In this document: positions 45,371 to 54,737 of the stretch, one piece after another
How the letters are laid out: the number at the start of each line of letters is the position of its first letter
Position numbering within the stretch: the first letter of the stretch is position 1
DNA from: an uncultured Niabella sp.
Lineage (GTDB): Bacteria > Bacteroidota > Bacteroidia > Chitinophagales > Chitinophagaceae
Direction of reading: 5' to 3'
DNA length: 64,000 nucleotides
Assembly (NCBI GenBank): GCA_934486785.1
Contig: CAKSQK010000002.1
Span: 186,001-250,000, forward strand
Notes under the pieces: model-generated
What the model saw: the letters and a program-made list of their open reading frames with translations, nothing else
What the model was told of the DNA's origin: nothing
Databases searched by the model: none
Translations under genes and position numbers: made by a program

Positions 45371-45478
45371 GTGCATGTATTTTACTGTTTTTATGGGTCA
45401 CATGTATTAAGCCATACCATCTTCTGCTTTGTATGCATTTTACGTATGGCTATTTCATGTGTTAATATTTGTTTTTGA
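45371..45478 (-). promoter_or_regulatory. repeated leader element, copy C
   Basis: The sequence directly upstream of the 44045 gene matches two other leaders in the window (58374-58495 and 60427-60530). Copy C has a perfect inverted repeat gccatac (45411-45417) / gtatggc (45444-45450) with a 26-nt spacer, and the downstream core CATGTGACCCATAA-AACAG in the mRNA sense. It lacks the GCCG/CGGC hairpin found in the other two. Confidence 0.55.
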
Positions 45479-45501
45479 CTAATAACGTTAAAAAATCTGT
45501 T

Positions 45502-48126
45502 TTATGATGCGCCGGGGTTATCGCCTTCCGTATTATTTGATGGTGCATCGTCATTCAAAGTTGCGTCATTTTCGCCAGATGAAGAATGATTTGCATCAGT
45601 TTCTGGCAAATTATCGCCATCCTCAGCCTCATCTGCACCGTTCTCTTCCCGTTCTACTTTGGTAATGGCTGCTATTTCATCACCGTCTTCCACCCTGATC
45701 AGTTTCACACCCTGCGTGGCACGGCCCAACTCGCTGATGCCATTTACCGGCATGCGAATGGTTATGCCGCTTTTACAGGTGATCATCAGGTCATCTGTTT
45801 CCAACACACCCAGCAGGCCCACCAGCTTCCCTGTCTTTTCCGTCACGTTGATTGTTTTTACACCTTTGCCACCGCGGTTGGTAAAGCGGTATTCATCAAT
45901 TTTTGTGCGCTTTCCATAGCCTTTTTCGCTTACCACCAGCACGGTAACGCCTGTTTCTTCTGCAGGATTGCCGCAGATCATCCCAATCACCTCATCAGTG
46001 GCATCGTCCACGTCTATACCACGCACGCCTATGGCGCCGCGGCCTGTGGGCCTTACGGCATTTTCGGAAAAACGAATGGCGCGGCCGCTTCTTACTGCCA
46101 TCATGATCTCGCTGTTGCCGTCGGTCATCTGCGCATCCAGCAGTTGATCGCCTTCATTAATGGTGATGGCGTTCACACCTGTTTGGCGTGGCCTGCTGAA
46201 ATCTTCAAGCGCGGTTTTTTTAACGATGCCCTGCTTGGTGCAAAGCAAAATATAATGAGCCTTTACAAAGGCCTCATCTGTCAGGTCTTTTACATCAATG
46301 ATGGTCCTGATCTTATCATCGGGCGGCAACTGTATCAGGTTTTGAATGGCGCGGCCTTTACCTGTTTTTTCCCCTTCGGGGATCTGGTACACGTTCAGCC
46401 AGTAGCAGCGGCCTTTTTCTGTAAAGAACAATAGTGTGTGATGCGTGGATGCCACGAACAGGTGCTCGATATAATCTTCATCCCTGGTTTTGCCTCCCAT
46501 TACGCCACGGCCGCCACGGCGCTGTGCCCGGAAATCGGTAGCACGGGTGCGCTTGATGTAGCCCAGGTGAGAAATGGTGATCACCACATCCTCTTCTTTG
46601 ATCAGATCTTTAATGGATACTTCATCATCAAGGTAAGTGATCTCGGTGCGGCGTGCATCTGCAAATTTATCTTTGATCTCAATCAGCTCTTTTTTGATGA
46701 TATCGTAGCGCATAGCTACGTTAGCTAGGATATCTTTTAAATGCCCGATCAGCTTCATCAGCTCATCATACTCTTCCCTGATCTTATCGCGCTCCATACC
46801 TGTAAGCCGCTGCAGGCGCAGTTCCAGTATGGCTTTGGCCTGAATTTCATCCAATCCCCAACCTGCATTGATCAGGTTGTCTTTGGCTATTTCCGGCGTT
46901 GCGGAGTTCCTGATCAGCCTGATCACTTCATCCAGGTGATCGAGGGCGATGAGATAACCCTGTAAAATATGCGCTTTTTTCTCGGCTTCTTTTAATTCGT
47001 ACTGCGTACGCCTTACCACCACTTCATGCCTGAATTCTACAAACTCGCTGATCAGGTCTTTCAGGTTCAATATCCGTGGCCTGCCGCGCACGATGGCTAC
47101 ATTGTTAATGCCGAAAGATGTTTGCAGGTCGGTGTATTTATAGATCTGGTTGATCACCACCTGCGCGATCGCGTCGCGCTTCAGGTCAATCACCAGCCGG
47201 GTGCCTTCTTTTTTATTGGATTCGTTGTTGACGTGGGCAATGCCTTCAATGACTTTATTGTTTACGAGTTCGCCAATGCGGTTTGTCAGCGCGTCGCGGT
47301 TTACCTGGTAAGGCACTTCTGTGATCACGATCTGTTCGCGGCCGCTTGGTTTGGTATCTACCCGTACCCTGCCCCGGATCACTACCCGGCCGCGGCCGGT
47401 GTGCATGCCTGCTTTAATGCCTTCCATGCCATAAATAATACCACCTGTTGGAAAATCGGGCGCCAACACGTGCTGCATCAGCTCATCTATTGTAATATCA
47501 TTGTTATCAATATATGCCACGCAGCCATCAATCACTTCGCCCAGGTTGTGGGGCATCATGTTGGTGGCCATACCCACGGCAATACCGCTTGAGCCGTTTA
47601 CCAGCAGTTGTGGAATACGGGTGGGTAATATTGTAGGTTCTTTCCGTGAGTCGTCATAGTTGAACTGGAAATCCACCGTTTCTTTTTCAATATCATCCAG
47701 CATGTGCTCTGCCAGTTTTTCCAGCCTTACCTCTGTATAACGCATGGCCGCCGGGCCATCTCCATCCTGGTTGCCAAAGTTACCTTGCCCGTCTACCATC
47801 GTGTAGCGCATGCTCCACTCCTGCGCCATACGCACCATGGCATCGTATACCGACTTGTCTCCATGCGGGTGGTATTTGCCCAGCACTTCACCCACTACAA
47901 GTGCCGACTTGCGGTGCGACCTGTTCGCGTTCAGGCCCAGTGCGTTCATGGCAAAAAGGATGCGGCGGTGCACAGGTTTCAGGCCGTCTCTCACGTCGGG
48001 TAGCGCGCGGCCCACGATCACGCTCATAGAATAGTCAATATAGGCCGACTTCATTTGCTCTTCGATATTCACCGGTATTACGCGGTTGTTATCCTGCGTT
48101 TCCTGCAGTTCCAGATTGTCTTCCAT
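45502..48126 (-). CDS. gyrA: DNA gyrase subunit A
   Basis: 874 residues. The catalytic Tyr130 lies in AAMRYTEVR. The helix corresponding to the quinolone-binding region is [13 protein letters not shown] (84-96): the position equal to E. coli Ser83 is Lys91 and the acidic residue equal to Asp87 is Asp95. The C-terminal beta-pinwheel contains the GyrA box [10 protein letters not shown], which distinguishes gyrase from topoisomerase IV. A disordered acidic tail of about 40 residues (Asn, Asp, Glu) ends the protein. It introduces negative supercoils with GyrB, encoded elsewhere. Confidence 0.97.
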   Translation of the reverse strand: MEDNLELQETQDNNRVIPVNIEEQMKSAYIDYSMSVIVGRALPDVRDGLKPVHRRILFAMNALGLNANRSHRKSALVVGEVLGKYHPHGDKSVYDAMVRMAQEWSMRYTMVDGQGNFGNQDGDGPAAMRYTEVRLEKLAEHMLDDIEKETVDFQFNYDDSRKEPTILPTRIPQLLVNGSSGIAVGMATNMMPHNLGEVIDGCVAYIDNNDITIDELMQHVLAPDFPTGGIIYGMEGIKAGMHTGRGRVVIRGRVRVDTKPSGREQIVITEVPYQVNRDALTNRIGELVNNKVIEGIAHVNNESNKKEGTRLVIDLKRDAIAQVVINQIYKYTDLQTSFGINNVAIVRGRPRILNLKDLISEFVEFRHEVVVRRTQYELKEAEKKAHILQGYLIALDHLDEVIRLIRNSATPEIAKDNLINAGWGLDEIQAKAILELRLQRLTGMERDKIREEYDELMKLIGHLKDILANVAMRYDIIKKELIEIKDKFADARRTEITYLDDEVSIKDLIKEEDVVITISHLGYIKRTRATDFRAQRRGGRGVMGGKTRDEDYIEHLFVASTHHTLLFFTEKGRCYWLNVYQIPEGEKTGKGRAIQNLIQLPPDDKIRTIIDVKDLTDEAFVKAHYILLCTKQGIVKKTALEDFSRPRQTGVNAITINEGDQLLDAQMTDGNSEIMMAVRSGRAIRFSENAVRPTGRGAIGVRGIDVDDATDEVIGMICGNPAEETGVTVLVVSEKGYGKRTKIDEYRFTNRGGKGVKTINVTEKTGKLVGLLGVLETDDLMITCKSGITIRMPVNGISELGRATQGVKLIRVEDGDEIAAITKVEREENGADEAEDGDNLPETDANHSSSGENDATLNDDAPSNNTEGDNPGAS

Positions 48127-48181
48127 TTAATCTTTAATTGTCTGAAAAATAATGGTCTTATGTAAGATTTACGAGTAGCTG

Positions 48182-48189
48182 CAAAGATA
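48182..48189 (-). promoter_or_regulatory. -7 box (TATCTTTG) for gyrA
   Basis: TAnnTTTG on the minus strand, 55 nt before the gyrA start codon. Confidence 0.55.
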
Positions 48190-48335
48190 CTTTTTTCAGC
48201 CGGGAATACCGCCTGAAACTGCCTGTTTTTTCAACGTTTTATGCACCACCTTTACTATTTTTCTGGAAGGTGATTTGTTATAAAAATTCCAGTACAAAAT
48301 ATCTCAATATAGAAACTGAGATATGCTTGTTCATA

Positions 48336-48368
48336 AAAAAAACCGCCTCTTTTTTGAGACGGTTTTTA
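48336..48368. terminator. terminator downstream of metK
   Basis: Stem AAAACCGCCTC/GAGACGGTTTT with one C-A mismatch, a 6-nt loop and A/T runs on both sides. Confidence 0.88.
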
Positions 48369-48382
48369 TAATACCTGGTGGT

Positions 48383-49636
48383 TTATTTTAAGCCAAACGC
48401 TTTTTTAACTTTGGTTACGTGGTCTAATTTTTCCCAGGTAAACAATTCCACTTTTTTCTTCACCACTTTACCATCGGGCGATCTGAAAGTTTTTTCTACC
48501 ACTTTATTTTCCCTGCCCATGTGGCCGTATGCGGCGGTTTCGCTGTAAATGGGATTACGCAGTTTCAGCCTTTGCTCAATAAAGTATGGGCGCATGTCAA
48601 AAATGCTTTCCACTATTTTACCAATTTCGCCATCCGTCATGTCTACTTTAGCAGTACCGTAAGTGTTCACATTAATACTGGTGGGCTTTGCCACTCCAAT
48701 TGCATAAGATACCTGAACAAGCGCTTCATCGCACAGGCCGGCTGCAACCAGGTTTTTGGCAATATGGCGTGTGGCATAAGCCGCGCTCCTGTCTACTTTA
48801 CTGGGATCTTTACCACTGAAAGCACCGCCGCCATGGCCGCCTTTGCCGCCGTAAGTATCTACAATAATTTTACGGCCTGTTAAGCCAGTATCTCCGTGCG
48901 GGCCGCCAATTACAAATTTACCCGTAGGGTTTACGTGGTATTTGATCTGGTTGTTGAACAGTTTTTTGTATTGCGGATATTTTTTGATCACGCGGGGGAT
49001 GAGGATGTCCTGTACATCAGCCTTAATTTTTTCCAGCATTTTTTCTTCGGCGTCAAATTCATCGTGCTGGGTTGAGATGACGATGGCGTCAATACGCACA
49101 GGCCTGTTGTTATCATCGTACTCCAGTGTTACCTGGCTTTTGCTATCGGGGCGCAGGTATTTCATTTGTTTGCCTTCGCGGCGAATAGCAGCCAGCTCTA
49201 TCAGCAACGTATGCGCCAGGTCTAAAGCCAACGGCATGTAGTTGGCGGTTTCGTTGGTGGCGTAGCCAAACATCATTCCCTGGTCGCCGGCGCCCTGCTC
49301 TTCTTTTTTCTGCCTGTCTACCCCCTGGTTAATGTCAGATGATTGCTCATGAATGGCAGACAGCACGCCACATGAGTTGGCTTCAAACATGTACTCGCTT
49401 TTTGTGTAGCCGATCTTAGCAATTACATTGCGGGCAATTTCCTGCACATCAAGATATGCTTTTGATTTTACCTCGCCGGCCAGTACTACCTGGCCTGTTG
49501 TTACCAGTGTTTCACAAGCCACTTTCGACTGCGGATCAAAAGCCAAAAAATGATCGATCAGCGCGTCTGAAATCTGGTCTGCAACTTTATCAGGGTGTCC
49601 TTCTGAAACACTTTCCGAGGTAAATAAGTAAGGCAT
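48383..49636 (-). CDS. metK: S-adenosylmethionine synthetase
   Basis: 417 residues. It makes S-adenosylmethionine from methionine and ATP. Motifs include [20 protein letters not shown] at the N-terminus, [24 protein letters not shown], and the glycine-rich P-loop [16 protein letters not shown]. It supplies methyl groups and links loosely to metZ, 4 kb away. The leader from its -7 box is about 35 nt, too short for a SAM riboswitch. Upstream it is separated from the DUF4270 gene by the inverted repeat at 49671-49691. Confidence 0.97.
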   Translation of the reverse strand: MPYLFTSESVSEGHPDKVADQISDALIDHFLAFDPQSKVACETLVTTGQVVLAGEVKSKAYLDVQEIARNVIAKIGYTKSEYMFEANSCGVLSAIHEQSSDINQGVDRQKKEEQGAGDQGMMFGYATNETANYMPLALDLAHTLLIELAAIRREGKQMKYLRPDSKSQVTLEYDDNNRPVRIDAIVISTQHDEFDAEEKMLEKIKADVQDILIPRVIKKYPQYKKLFNNQIKYHVNPTGKFVIGGPHGDTGLTGRKIIVDTYGGKGGHGGGAFSGKDPSKVDRSAAYATRHIAKNLVAAGLCDEALVQVSYAIGVAKPTSINVNTYGTAKVDMTDGEIGKIVESIFDMRPYFIEQRLKLRNPIYSETAAYGHMGRENKVVEKTFRSPDGKVVKKKVELFTWEKLDHVTKVKKAFGLK

Positions 49637-49670
49637 AGAAATTTAGTTTTTGTTCTTTATAAAATTGAAA

Positions 49671-49691
49671 CGGGTGCAAAGATAGCACCCG
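49671..49691 (-). promoter_or_regulatory. inverted repeat enclosing the metK -7 box
   Basis: CGGGTGC (49671-49677) and GCACCCG (49685-49691) form a perfect 7-bp dyad. On the minus strand TATCTTTG, a full TAnnTTTG match, fills the loop and one arm base (49684-49677). A T-rich stretch follows on the minus strand, so the same dyad can act as the terminator hairpin of the upstream DUF4270 transcript. Confidence 0.6.
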
Positions 49692-49728
49692 TGGTTATAT
49701 TGAAAAAAAATTATAGAGGCGCTGTTAT

Positions 49729-51210
49729 TTATAATTTGGAATAAACAATCCGCATCTTCATTCTCTGTGTGGGGTGAGTGCCACCACCGAGGCGTACACG
49801 GCCCACTAAAGGAGCGATGAGTGATTGATTAACTCTAGATTGATTAAGCGGTGTATTTAAACTGACGGCGCCTAAAATTTCGCTGGTATCTTTTATTGAA
49901 ACAAACGGCCGCGCATAAAGCCTGAGGTCGTAAGAAGGCTTTTTGCCATTTACAACATTTTGAACATAGCGTGTCAAATTAAACCGCCATGCCGCAATAG
50001 AGTGGTCAGCAGGATCTTTTTTGAGTACACTGTCATAACCAAAAATAACTAACCCCGTAGGATTGAAACCGTTTGTACTTATAAACTCGCTAAAAACATA
50101 AGGCACTGCAAAGTTTTGAGCACTGCTTTCATAAGCATCTATAAATAGTTTTGGCGGATAGAACGATGCATCTGAAGGGTGATAAACAGATTCGGCCTGT
50201 AATTCTGCCAAATGAATGATGCGGTTGCTCATGCCGGGCAGTGCAGGTATTTTTAGAAGTACATAAGTACCCGGATTGTTTTGAACATATACCAACTGGT
50301 CAGCCATATTATCATCAGCACCTGTTAGTACCGGCGCGCCCGAATAATCGCGGCCAATGTAATTGGCGCTGCCATCGTAATTGCCGGAAAATGCAAACTG
50401 CGTTACCGTGGTATCAAACTTTCCGGCAGAATCTTTTAATTCGTACCTGTAATGCAGTGTAAGGCTGGCGCCTGATAACAGGAAGCCCATAGCAGCATTA
50501 CCACCGGCAACCGACTGCAGCGCAAAGCCATTGAAGTGTTTTTTAAATGCAGAGTCGGTATAAAATGCGTTTGTTGAGTCATAGTTCATCAGCCTTTGCC
50601 CAAAACTGTTGTTGAGCTTTATTCTCAGGTTTTGAATGGTGCGTACGGTATCAGGCGCATATACTATTACGACGCTGTCATTTAAAGTACTGGGCACAAC
50701 TGTTGCTGAACCTAAAACACCGGCAGTTGGAAAACTGATGTTCCTGATATTGTAAATAGAATCTACCCTCAAATCTGCTCCCTGTGCAATTTCGGATACC
50801 TGAATGGTTTGCGGCAGGGTACTGTCTCCATAAGTTTCTACATAAGGGAGGTTAAGCACCACTGAATCTAAAAACATTTTTGACGGAACATTGGGGAAAT
50901 AATACCTTGTAGCAGGCAGCGAAACCTGGAAATACATCCGGGCATCTGTTTTGCCAAACAACGGGTCGTTGTTGATCAAACCTAAAAACTGCTCGTAAGA
51001 ACTGGTAGACCGTAAACTATCATTCAACGCTGTAAAAAAATGTTGAAAGGTTTGCACCTCTATGGTAGTATCAAAAGTATGAATGTTGTCAACATCGGGA
51101 ATGAGATCCTGGCCCAGGTCGGTGGCCATATTGATTTTTTTACAGGATGCAACAATTAAGATCAACGCCACAGAAACAATGCCCAGCGATACGAGTAAGT
51201 TTTTTCTCAT
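49729..51210 (-). CDS. DUF4270 lipoprotein
   Basis: 493 residues with signal peptide and lipobox IVASC (Cys23), then the family start CKKINMATDLGQDLIPDVDN. The rest is beta-rich with VQTFQHFFTALNDSLRSTSSYEQFLGL and SKMFLDSVVLNLPY, characteristic of DUF4270 proteins. These are surface or periplasmic lipoproteins of Bacteroidota of unknown function. Their linkage to panC and the half glycogen synthase is conserved in the phylum as far as I recall. It follows the half glycogen synthase gene in the same direction by 41 nt. Confidence 0.9.
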   Translation of the reverse strand: MRKNLLVSLGIVSVALILIVASCKKINMATDLGQDLIPDVDNIHTFDTTIEVQTFQHFFTALNDSLRSTSSYEQFLGLINNDPLFGKTDARMYFQVSLPATRYYFPNVPSKMFLDSVVLNLPYVETYGDSTLPQTIQVSEIAQGADLRVDSIYNIRNISFPTAGVLGSATVVPSTLNDSVVIVYAPDTVRTIQNLRIKLNNSFGQRLMNYDSTNAFYTDSAFKKHFNGFALQSVAGGNAAMGFLLSGASLTLHYRYELKDSAGKFDTTVTQFAFSGNYDGSANYIGRDYSGAPVLTGADDNMADQLVYVQNNPGTYVLLKIPALPGMSNRIIHLAELQAESVYHPSDASFYPPKLFIDAYESSAQNFAVPYVFSEFISTNGFNPTGLVIFGYDSVLKKDPADHSIAAWRFNLTRYVQNVVNGKKPSYDLRLYARPFVSIKDTSEILGAVSLNTPLNQSRVNQSLIAPLVGRVRLGGGTHPTQRMKMRIVYSKL

Positions 51211-51251
51211 CAGAAAAATTTGAAATAATATTTAACGGTCAGTCTGCAAAT

Positions 51252-52064
51252 TTAATCCGCAAGATCGTGATAGAGTTGTAAATACTCTGTTAAATCAGAA
51301 CCCTCTTTGTATTGAAGTGTTTTTTTACCTCTTACCTTGGTAAATTCAGCCGTTAGCTTTTTATCCACGTTTGGTGCGCCAAAGGTAATGGCATCAGAAA
51401 AGGCAGCGCCACCACGCATTAAAGCCACATTGGTGCCATCTTTAAAGGCTTCAAGGTCTTTTTCTTTCAGCGATGGGTGAATGAGCGCTTTTTGAATAAA
51501 CCCTTTGCCCAGCTTTTCTTTAAAAGTGGTTTCGCCTATGGTATAAACAATTTTGCTGTGTGCAAAAACTGGCTCTTTTTTATAAACCGTTTTCAGGTAA
51601 AAGGGAACAAGGCCTGTCATCCAGCCGCTACAGTGGATCACGTCTGGCGACCAGCCAAATTTTTTAACCGTTTCCAGCGCACCCTTACAGTAAAAAACAG
51701 TTCTCAGGTCGTTATCGGTAAACCACTTGTCTTCTTCATCATGAAACAGGAACTTTCTTTTAAAAAGTTCTTCATTCTCTAAAAAATACACCTGCAGCCT
51801 GGCGCTGGGCAGCGACGCCACTTTAATCTGCAGCGGCATATCATCATTGTCTACCGACACGTTGATGCCCGAAAGCCTTACCACCTCGTGCAGGCGGTGC
51901 CTTCTTTCATTGATCGTACCAAAACGCGGCATAATACACCTTACCTCAAAGCCGTTATCATTGGCTTTTATGGCAAGCTGGTTTACAATTTCCGAAAATT
52001 CTGTCAACTCGAGATAAGGAGACATTTCGTTGGCTATAAATAAAATTCTTTTCTTGGTTGACAT
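51252..52064 (-). CDS. glycogen synthase-like N-terminal domain protein (single Rossmann half)
   Basis: 270 residues resembling only the N-terminal half of GT5 glycogen/starch synthases: RILFIANEMSPY, EVRCIMPRFGTINERRH, DVIHCSGWMTGLVPFYL, and a closing region after GAAFSDAITFGAP. The C-terminal GT-B half that binds ADP-glucose is absent. The nucleotide-binding K-x-G-G-L motif expected after SPY reads ELTEFSE, so glucosyl transfer is unlikely. The protein is commonly annotated as glycogen synthase; the sequence argues against that activity. It is divergent from panC and is followed by the DUF4270 gene. Confidence 0.85.
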   Translation of the reverse strand: MSTKKRILFIANEMSPYLELTEFSEIVNQLAIKANDNGFEVRCIMPRFGTINERRHRLHEVVRLSGINVSVDNDDMPLQIKVASLPSARLQVYFLENEELFKRKFLFHDEEDKWFTDNDLRTVFYCKGALETVKKFGWSPDVIHCSGWMTGLVPFYLKTVYKKEPVFAHSKIVYTIGETTFKEKLGKGFIQKALIHPSLKEKDLEAFKDGTNVALMRGGAAFSDAITFGAPNVDKKLTAEFTKVRGKKTLQYKEGSDLTEYLQLYHDLAD

Positions 52065-52088
52065 GCTGTTGCTGCTTTATAAAGGTTG

Positions 52089-52096
52089 CAAAATTA
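52089..52096 (-). promoter_or_regulatory. -7 box (TAATTTTG) for half glycogen synthase gene
   Basis: TAnnTTTG on the minus strand, 24 nt from the start codon, in the divergent region shared with panC. Confidence 0.5.
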
Positions 52097-52135
52097 CAAT
52101 TTTATAGCCAAATGCGGTAAAATTGGTGCTATTAA

Positions 52136-52144
52136 TATAATTTG
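52136..52144 (+). promoter_or_regulatory. -7-like box (TATAATTTG) for panC
   Basis: One base longer than TAnnTTTG; ends 5 nt before the panC ATG, again suggesting a very short or absent leader. Confidence 0.35.
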
Positions 52145-52149
52145 CGCCA

Positions 52150-53004
52150 ATGTGGATATTTAAAAGAGTAGCTGATATTCAGGCTTTTTTGCAGAGCAGG
52201 AGGCAGCAAAAGCAATCAATTGGTTTTGTACCCACCATGGGCGCCCTGCACCGGGGCCACATCCGCCTTATTGAAATATGCAGCGCCAAAACAGATGTGA
52301 GTGTTTGCAGCATTTTTGTAAACCCTACGCAATTCAACGATAAAAAAGACCTTGAAAAATATCCCCGAACTATTGAAAAGGACATTCACAAGCTGGCTAA
52401 CGCTGGGTGTGATGTGCTTTTCCTGCCTGATACCAGGGAAATTTATCCGCAGCCTGCAACTACACATTACAACCTGGGTTACCTGGAACAACTGTTTGAA
52501 GGCAGTGCGCGGCCCGGCCACTTTCAGGGTGTGTGCCAGGTGGTGGACATGCTGTTTACCATTATACAACCTGATGAAACCTTTTTCGGACAAAAAGATT
52601 ACCAGCAATGCATGGTAGTAAAGCGGTTGTTAGATGTAAACCCCGCATTTCAAAACATTAAACTACATATTGAAGCCACCATCAGGGAAGCCGATGGCCT
52701 GGCAATGAGCAGCCGTAACAGCAGGCTTACCCCAGAGCAACGGCAAGCCGCGCCGGCCATTTATAAAACGCTGGTTTTTTTAAAAGAAAACATACAACCC
52801 GGCAATTTTAAAGGCTTATTGGGGAATGCGGTACAACAACTTACTGCCGCCGGTTTTGTGCCGGACTATGTGGCGCTGGCCAATGCCGCCACTTTGCAAC
52901 CCGTTGAAACATGGGATGGCAAAACGCCGCTGGTAGCGCTCATAGCCGCGTTCCTGGGCGAAGTACGGCTGATAGACAACCTTGTAATACGAATGCCAAA
53001 TTGA
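52150..53004 (+). CDS. panC: pantothenate synthetase
   Basis: 284 residues. It joins pantoate and beta-alanine with ATP on the way to coenzyme A. The HIGH-type ATP site is MGALHRGH (30-37), followed by VSIFVNPTQF-like sequence, GQKDYQQ and MSSRNSRL (KMSKS-like). The length matches the family. It is divergent from the half glycogen synthase gene, an arrangement found in other Bacteroidota. panD is not in the window. Confidence 0.95.
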   Translation: MWIFKRVADIQAFLQSRRQQKQSIGFVPTMGALHRGHIRLIEICSAKTDVSVCSIFVNPTQFNDKKDLEKYPRTIEKDIHKLANAGCDVLFLPDTREIYPQPATTHYNLGYLEQLFEGSARPGHFQGVCQVVDMLFTIIQPDETFFGQKDYQQCMVVKRLLDVNPAFQNIKLHIEATIREADGLAMSSRNSRLTPEQRQAAPAIYKTLVFLKENIQPGNFKGLLGNAVQQLTAAGFVPDYVALANAATLQPVETWDGKTPLVALIAAFLGEVRLIDNLVIRMPN

Positions 53005-53039
53005 TTCATCATAGATTAGGCTACCTGAGGGAATTAAAA

Positions 53040-53047
53040 TATTTTTG
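53040..53047 (+). promoter_or_regulatory. -7 box (TATTTTTG) for the OsmC-family gene
   Basis: TAnnTTTG match 24 nt before the ATG at 53072. Confidence 0.5.
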
Positions 53048-53071
53048 CACACTTTCAAAAAAAAGCATTCC

Positions 53072-53506
53072 ATGGCAACAGTAAAACTAAAAAGAGTAAA
53101 CGGCGACTACGGCTTTGATACCATAAATGAAAACGGCACGGTGATCAAACTGGACACCAACCCCGATATGGGCGGGCTAGAGTATGGCGCAAGGCCTATG
53201 CAGGTAATGCTAAACGCCCTGGCCGGCTGTTCCAGCATTGATGTGATCAGTATTCTTAAAAAACAAAGACAACACATTACTGATTTTGAAGTAACCGTAA
53301 ACGGTGAGCGTGAAGCCGGCGTAGAACCTTCTTTATGGAAAGATATTGAAATGACCTTTGAAATTTCAGGCAATGTGGATGAAGGCAAAGCCAAAAAAGC
53401 TGTGGCCATTTCACTTGAAAAATACTGTTCCGTGGCAATTACGCTTGTAAAAGCTGGGGCATCCATTAAAACAAACGTGATTGTGCACAACACCGGACAA
53501 GAATAA
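53072..53506 (+). CDS. OsmC/Ohr-family protein
   Basis: 144 residues from ATG 53072. It matches the OsmC family: a beta-rich N-terminus, the central helix with LNALAGCSSIDVISILKKQR (reactive Cys in AGCSSID), and the second conserved Cys in EKYCSVAITL. These proteins reduce organic hydroperoxides using the two cysteines. An in-frame TTG at 53045 overlaps the -7 box and was rejected. It lies between panC and metZ with no obvious link to either. Confidence 0.92.
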   Translation: MATVKLKRVNGDYGFDTINENGTVIKLDTNPDMGGLEYGARPMQVMLNALAGCSSIDVISILKKQRQHITDFEVTVNGEREAGVEPSLWKDIEMTFEISGNVDEGKAKKAVAISLEKYCSVAITLVKAGASIKTNVIVHNTGQE

Positions 53507-53554
53507 AAATGTATTCTTCATACGTTGTTTCAATCTCACTTATATAATTCATCA

Positions 53555-54730
53555 ATGTCACGAAAATTACACCCATCTACTATAGCCATCAGAACACAAA
53601 CGGAGCGCACCAATGAAATGGAGCATTCCACGCCTCTTTTTCTTACCAGCAGTTTTACTTTTGAAACCGCCGAAAGCATGCGCGCTGCATTTGCTGACGA
53701 AACAGATGACAATATTTACAGCCGATACAGCAATCCCACCGTTGATGAGTTTGCCCGTAAAATGGCCCTGCTTGAAAAATGCGAGGCTGGCTTTGCAGTA
53801 GCAAGCGGCATGGCGGCGGTGTTCAGCTCTTTTATGGCGCTGATGAAAGCCGGCGACCACATCATCTGCTGCCGCTCCATGTTTGGCGGTACCAATACGG
53901 TTGTTACAAAATTCCTCGGCAAGTTTGGTATTGAATACACGATGGTAGATGCGGTTAGCGTAGCCGCGTGGGATGAGGCCGTAAAGCCTAATACCAAAAT
54001 GCTTTACCTTGAAACGCCCACTAATCCGCAGTTGGAGATCATTGACCTGGAAGCTGCAGGCGCTTTTTGTAAAAAGCACAATATTATTTTTAATGTGGAT
54101 AATTGTTTTGCCACGCCCACTTTGCAAACACCGGCCGATTTTGGCGCTGACCTGGTGATCCATTCTGCCACCAAATGGCTTGACGGGCAGGGGCGCGTTT
54201 TGGGCGGCATTATTACAGGTAAAAAAAGTCTGATCCATGAAATTTACCTGTTTTGCAGAAACTCCGGGCCGGCACTCTCACCCTTCAACGCGTGGGTGCT
54301 TACCAAAAGCCTCGAAACCCTTGATGTGCGCATACACCGCCATTGCGATAATGCCATGAAAGTGGCGCAGGCGCTGGAAAATCATTCCAAGCTTTCCTGG
54401 GTTAAGTATCCTTTCTTACCTTCTCACCCGCAATATGAAATTGCAAAAAAACAAATGAAGGCTGGCGGTGGCATTGTATGCTTTGAGCTAAACGGCGGCA
54501 TTGAAAGCGGTAAAAAATTTATGGATGCCCTGCAGATCTTATCACTCACACCCAACCTGGGCGACAGCCGCAGCATTGCCTCTCACCCGGCAAGCACCAC
54601 ACACGGCAAACTTACCGAAGATGAAAGAAAAGCTGTTGGCATTTCTGCCGGCCTTATACGCATTTCGGTAGGGCTGGAAGATGCTGGCGATATTATTTGG
54701 GATATTGAACAGGCGCTGGAAAAATGCTGA
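53555..54730 (+). CDS. metZ: O-succinylhomoserine sulfhydrylase
   Basis: 391 residues from ATG 53555. A PLP enzyme of the Cys/Met metabolism family, with Lys207 in HSATKWLDGQGRVLGG binding PLP, YSRYSNPTVDEF and the MAAVFSS loop. The Q-G-R-V-L context is that of O-succinylhomoserine sulfhydrylases, which make homocysteine directly from sulfide. O-acetylhomoserine or cystathionine activities are possible alternatives within the family. The start at 53525 would add ten residues without family similarity. Confidence 0.9.
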   Translation: MSRKLHPSTIAIRTQTERTNEMEHSTPLFLTSSFTFETAESMRAAFADETDDNIYSRYSNPTVDEFARKMALLEKCEAGFAVASGMAAVFSSFMALMKAGDHIICCRSMFGGTNTVVTKFLGKFGIEYTMVDAVSVAAWDEAVKPNTKMLYLETPTNPQLEIIDLEAAGAFCKKHNIIFNVDNCFATPTLQTPADFGADLVIHSATKWLDGQGRVLGGIITGKKSLIHEIYLFCRNSGPALSPFNAWVLTKSLETLDVRIHRHCDNAMKVAQALENHSKLSWVKYPFLPSHPQYEIAKKQMKAGGGIVCFELNGGIESGKKFMDALQILSLTPNLGDSRSIASHPASTTHGKLTEDERKAVGISAGLIRISVGLEDAGDIIWDIEQALEKC

Positions 54731-54737
54731 TGATTCA

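Noticed and set aside
49637..49728. SAM riboswitch upstream of metK
   Set aside because: The leader is about 35 nt and contains only the short inverted repeat; no multi-stem SAM aptamer fits.
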